From DAMBHY01 sp032068765 (lineage in GTDB: Bacteria > Bacteroidota > Bacteroidia > Bacteroidales > Dysgonomonadaceae): a stretch of DNA of 64,000 nucleotides. Made by a program: the position numbers and the translations under genes. Positions within the stretch are counted from its first letter, which is position 1. Each line of letters starts with the position of its first letter. This document shows positions 61,279 to 64,000 of this stretch, piece after piece. The notes below the pieces were generated by a model that was not told the DNA's origin, ran no database searches, and saw only the letters and a list, made by a program, of their open reading frames with translations. Where the stretch lies: NCBI GenBank assembly GCA_032068765.1, contig DAMBHY010000002.1, forward strand, positions 182,388 to 246,387. The letters run 5' to 3'.

Positions 61279-61734
61279 TTATACATTATGGAACGGAATC
61301 CCTTTCAATTCACTGATTTCTACAATTTTTGTTTTTATATTTCTAATGTCGCCGTATTTGAGGTTTTCCAAATCTATCTTGAAATTTTTATTGGCGTTTG
61401 TGATAATCTCCAAATGTGCCAGTCCCATTCCTATACTCGTAATATTTTCCCAAGGCAGAGAGCCATTAATTTTTTGCCCAGGAAGTTTAAATCCTATTAG
61501 TTCGTTGTTAAGTTCAATTCTTGTTTCGGAACTCCAGACTGTAAAAATAAGAATAGTGATAATCGCTATAAATGCACCGGCACCCCCAACATATAAATAA
61601 GGCGTTTGCTGTTGAGGTTGTGTCAAAACCAAAGCAATTATCACGGATAAAGCCAATAGGAATATAGCGCAAATAATGGCTGTTATTTTATAACGACCAC
61701 TTATACCATAACTGATAATTAAATCTTTCATCAA
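61279..61734 (-). CDS. Membrane protein with PH-like domain, unknown function
   Basis: 151 aa. Two membrane helices close to the start (about 17-38, ITAIICAIFLLALSVIIALVL, and 46-67, YVGGAGAFIAIITILIFTVW), then a cytoplasmic beta-rich domain: TRIELNNELIGFKLPGQKINGSLPWENITSIGMGLAHLEIIT, ending in a helix (VEISELKGIPFHNV). Two helices plus such a beta domain with a WENI turn is typical of small bacterial PH-like membrane proteins; ligand and role are unknown. It lies between the two IS copies. Confidence 0.65.
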   Translation of the reverse strand: MMKDLIISYGISGRYKITAIICAIFLLALSVIIALVLTQPQQQTPYLYVGGAGAFIAIITILIFTVWSSETRIELNNELIGFKLPGQKINGSLPWENITSIGMGLAHLEIITNANKNFKIDLENLKYGDIRNIKTKIVEISELKGIPFHNV

Positions 61735-61916
61735 TATAATTTTTTAACTGTTTATCTAAAACATCCAAAGTTATTAAAAAGGTTTTAAATTTACTATTTT
61801 TAAAATTAGATTAAATAATTTCATAAAAGGTGCGGATATAAGAAAAATAATTTGTTATTTTGTGCATGTTTTCAATAGTGTACATTCCTAATTGCACACG
61901 ATATTCATAAAAATTA

Positions 61917-63878
61917 ATGATACAAAACGAAATGTTAGAACGTGAAACTCAACCCGTAGAAAACGGCGATTCTTTGAAACCTGCAGAGGAAAATATTAAT
62001 ACATCTGAAACTATACAATCAGAAGAACAAACAGTCATAGAAACTGTTCCGGAAGCGCAATCTGATAAAACTGCTGAGGAAAACAACTATGAACTTGTTG
62101 ACGAAACTGACGAAGAAGATGATGAGAACGACTTAGACGAAAATTCTGTTGTCTTCGACAATTCTGAAGCGCTTATGTCGATTGAAGAGATTGTAGGAAA
62201 GATGAAAGCCGTACTTTCGGAAGACGAGCCTCAACGTAAGGATGTTGAAGAATTAAAAACACAGTTCTACAGGGCGTTGCGCAATGATATAGACACACAG
62301 AAAAGTGCTTTTATTGAACAAGGAGGCGAAGAAGCAGATTTCAAATCTGTGGAAGCACCCTTATATACCGAAGGAAAAGAACTCCTTGCTCAATTGAGAA
62401 ACAAACGCGCAGAAATCTTTGCAAAACAGGAAGCTGAAAAAGAAGCAAACGTAACGAAGAAATTGGATATTATTGAAAAGATTAAAGTCATCACAGAAAA
62501 TCCGTCACAAGAAGATTTCAATAAATCATATCAGGAATTTAAAGCTTTGCAACAGGAATGGAGCGATATAAAATTGGTCCCCGCAGCAAAAGCTAATGAT
62601 TTGTGGAAATCTTATCAGGTGTATGTGGAAAAATTTTATGATATTGTCCGCATCAACAACGAATTCAGAGAATACGATTTTCGTAAGAATCTTGAGTTGA
62701 AAAACGACTTGATTGCTGCTGCTGAGCGTCTTGATCAAGAAGAGGATATCATTTCCGCTTTCCATCAGCTGCAAAATCTTCATCAGCAATGGCGCGAAAT
62801 CGGTCCTGTTGCAAAAGTACATCGTGAAGAAGTTTGGAACAAATTCAAAGAAGCATCAACGGTCATCAACAAAAAGCACCAAACTTATTTCGAATCTTTG
62901 AAAGAACGTGAAAACGAAAATCTTGAAAAGAAAGCCGCTCTTTGTGAAAAACTGGAAAGTATTGATTTCGCTCAACTAAAAAGTTCAAAAGATTGGAACG
63001 ACAAATTGCAAGAAGTATTACAAATTCAAAATGATTGGCGCGAAATCGGCTATGTTCCAAAAAAAGTAAATGCTAAAATCTACACTCGTTACAGAGAAGC
63101 ATGCGACAACTTCTTCAAAAATAAAAACGATTACTATAAAGTTGTTCGTGAAGAATTAGATGAAAATCTTAAAAAGAAAGAAGCACTTTGCGAACGTGCA
63201 GAATCCCTAAAAGAAAGTACAGACTGGAGAAAAACTTCGGATGAACTCATCCAAATCCAAAAAGAATGGAAAACTATTGGACCAGTTCCCCGCAAACATG
63301 TAGATGCAATCTGGAAAAGATTCATAGGAGCATGCGATTACTTTTTCGAGCAAAAAAAATTGAATACTTCCTCTAAAACTACGGAAGAACTTGCAAACTT
63401 GGATTTGAAAAAGGCAGTTATAGAAAAGATTAAAAATATGGATGAAAATCTTTCTATTGAAGATGGAACGACTCAACTTCGTAGTTTGGTAAATGAATTC
63501 CATGCAATTGGTCACGTGCCTTTCAAACAAAAAGACAAAATTTACAAGGAATTTTTTGATGCTACAGATGCTCAATTTAATCGTTTAAACGTTAACCGTT
63601 CGGATCGTAAAATGGAAAGCTTTATGAATAATTTGTCTTCCATGGCAAAATCCGATAAGCCGAAAAATCAAATTCTTCACGAACGTGAACGCTTAATGCG
63701 TCAATACGACCGCATGAAGAACGAATTGCAGACATATCAAAACAACATCGGTTTCTTATCTATTTCATCTAAAAAAGGGAACAGCCTTCTTGATGATATG
63801 AATAACAAGATGAAAAACTTGAAATCTGAATTAGATTTGATTGCGAGGAAAATTGATATGATTGATAAGGAATTGTAA
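61917..63878 (+). CDS. DUF349 repeat protein
   Basis: 653 aa, very hydrophilic, no signal peptide. The first 100 residues are acidic and disordered (VDETDEEDDENDLDENSVVF). The remainder is a chain of about five DUF349 units, each with a W-R/K-x-I/V-G-x-V/P core, e.g. LHQQWREIGPVAKVHREEVWNKF, IQNDWREIGYVPKKVNAKIYTRY and IQKEWKTIGPVPRKHVDAIWKRF. The C-terminus is coiled coil. The family is common in Bacteroidota and has no settled function. A hairpin terminator follows. Confidence 0.9.
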   Translation: MIQNEMLERETQPVENGDSLKPAEENINTSETIQSEEQTVIETVPEAQSDKTAEENNYELVDETDEEDDENDLDENSVVFDNSEALMSIEEIVGKMKAVLSEDEPQRKDVEELKTQFYRALRNDIDTQKSAFIEQGGEEADFKSVEAPLYTEGKELLAQLRNKRAEIFAKQEAEKEANVTKKLDIIEKIKVITENPSQEDFNKSYQEFKALQQEWSDIKLVPAAKANDLWKSYQVYVEKFYDIVRINNEFREYDFRKNLELKNDLIAAAERLDQEEDIISAFHQLQNLHQQWREIGPVAKVHREEVWNKFKEASTVINKKHQTYFESLKERENENLEKKAALCEKLESIDFAQLKSSKDWNDKLQEVLQIQNDWREIGYVPKKVNAKIYTRYREACDNFFKNKNDYYKVVREELDENLKKKEALCERAESLKESTDWRKTSDELIQIQKEWKTIGPVPRKHVDAIWKRFIGACDYFFEQKKLNTSSKTTEELANLDLKKAVIEKIKNMDENLSIEDGTTQLRSLVNEFHAIGHVPFKQKDKIYKEFFDATDAQFNRLNVNRSDRKMESFMNNLSSMAKSDKPKNQILHERERLMRQYDRMKNELQTYQNNIGFLSISSKKGNSLLDDMNNKMKNLKSELDLIARKIDMIDKEL

Positions 63879-63900
63879 TTCTTACATAAAAATACATCAC

Positions 63901-63934
63901 AAAAAAGAGAATATCTATGGAGATTCTCTTTTTT
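63901..63934 (+). terminator. Terminator of the DUF349 gene
   Basis: Stem AAAAAAGAGAA / TTCTCTTTTTT, followed 12 bases later by the left end of the second IS copy. Confidence 0.8.
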
Positions 63935-63945
63935 CGTTATAATAA

Positions 63946-64000
63946 TGTCTCGTCCTAAAATAGCGTTACACTAAAAAAAGAACGTTATGAAAGAAAGAGA
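63946..64000 (+). mobile_element. IS3-family element, copy 2 (left end only)
   Basis: TGTCTCGTCCTAA at 63946-63958 matches the left end of copy 1. After a 14-base piece absent from copy 1, both share AAAAAAAGAACGTTATGAAAGAA. The orfA ATG is at 63987-63989 and runs in frame (M K E R) to the window edge. It looks intact as far as visible and reads in the same direction as copy 1. Confidence 0.85.

Overview
The window is chromosomal DNA of a Bacteroidota bacterium, most likely a Bacteroidales member (Paludibacter/Dysgonomonas-like; genus not resolvable by reading). The DNA is AT-rich. Almost every transcription unit that can be judged carries the phylum's -7 promoter element TAnnTTTG. Shine-Dalgarno sequences are nearly absent. 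The window also has DUF5686, DUF5683, a TIGR02757 protein and the characteristic order parA-parB-DUF5683-mltD. Nearly all of it is core housekeeping sequence, densely packed and well terminated by hairpins. No CRISPR array, prophage, rRNA operon or obvious defence island was seen.

Layout. 1-2.8 kb: 3' end of ettA, a short DUF5686-type envelope protein, and an opposing 54-codon lipoprotein gene. 2.9-5.1 kb: divergent pabA / pabBC (p-aminobenzoate for folate). 5.2-9.7 kb: tsaD, a decayed KilA-N gene, glnS and a TPR protein. 9.7-14.8 kb: DedA protein, a GH125-GH92 alpha-mannosidase pair and rlpA. 14.9-18.5 kb: initiator tRNA-Met, a polyprenol-phosphate mannosyltransferase-like enzyme overlapping dihydroorotase, a glycosyltransferase and tRNA-Thr. 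18.6-21.8 kb: pta - dehydrogenase-like protein - ackA (acetate/ATP formation). 22.1-27.1 kb: parA-parB-DUF5683-mltD-TIGR02757. 27.1-28.0 kb: a tandem array of 43-bp units. 28.0-34.9 kb: prfB (with its +1 frameshift), NlpC/P60 lipoprotein, HAD hydrolase, RluA-type pseudouridine synthase, amidase, MscS channel and TPR protein. 35.1-39.3 kb: zinc peptidase, sugar nucleotidyltransferase, CBS-domain membrane protein and transaldolase-like aldolase. 39.4-43.8 kb: galactose module galM-MFS transporter-galK plus a Nudix-type regulator with a palindrome at its promoter. 43.9-48.3 kb: carAB. 48.4-51.1 kb: a TPR gene followed by an ECF sigma gene, a single-span membrane protein and a Spy-like periplasmic protein. 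51.3-56.8 kb: prmA, malQ with two starch-binding domains, a CBM9-like protein and a NahK-like sugar kinase. 56.9-60.5 kb: DUF177-rpmF, a 555-bp non-coding gap where relatives carry fabH, then era and der. 60.5-64 kb: a degenerate IS3-family element, a PH-like membrane protein, a DUF349 protein and the left end of a second, apparently intact copy of the same IS.

How the genes fit together: pyrC and carAB serve pyrimidine (and arginine) supply; pabABC serves folate; pta-ackA gives fermentation ATP. galM/galK/transporter, malQ, the mannosidases and the NahK-like kinase indicate a saccharolytic lifestyle without a SusC/SusD locus in view. The most unusual items are the 43-bp hairpin minisatellite downstream of prfB, the catalytically altered dehydrogenase between pta and ackA, the unlisted 54-aa lipoprotein, the gal-module palindrome and the several gene fossils. 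I found no convincing wholly new multi-gene system.
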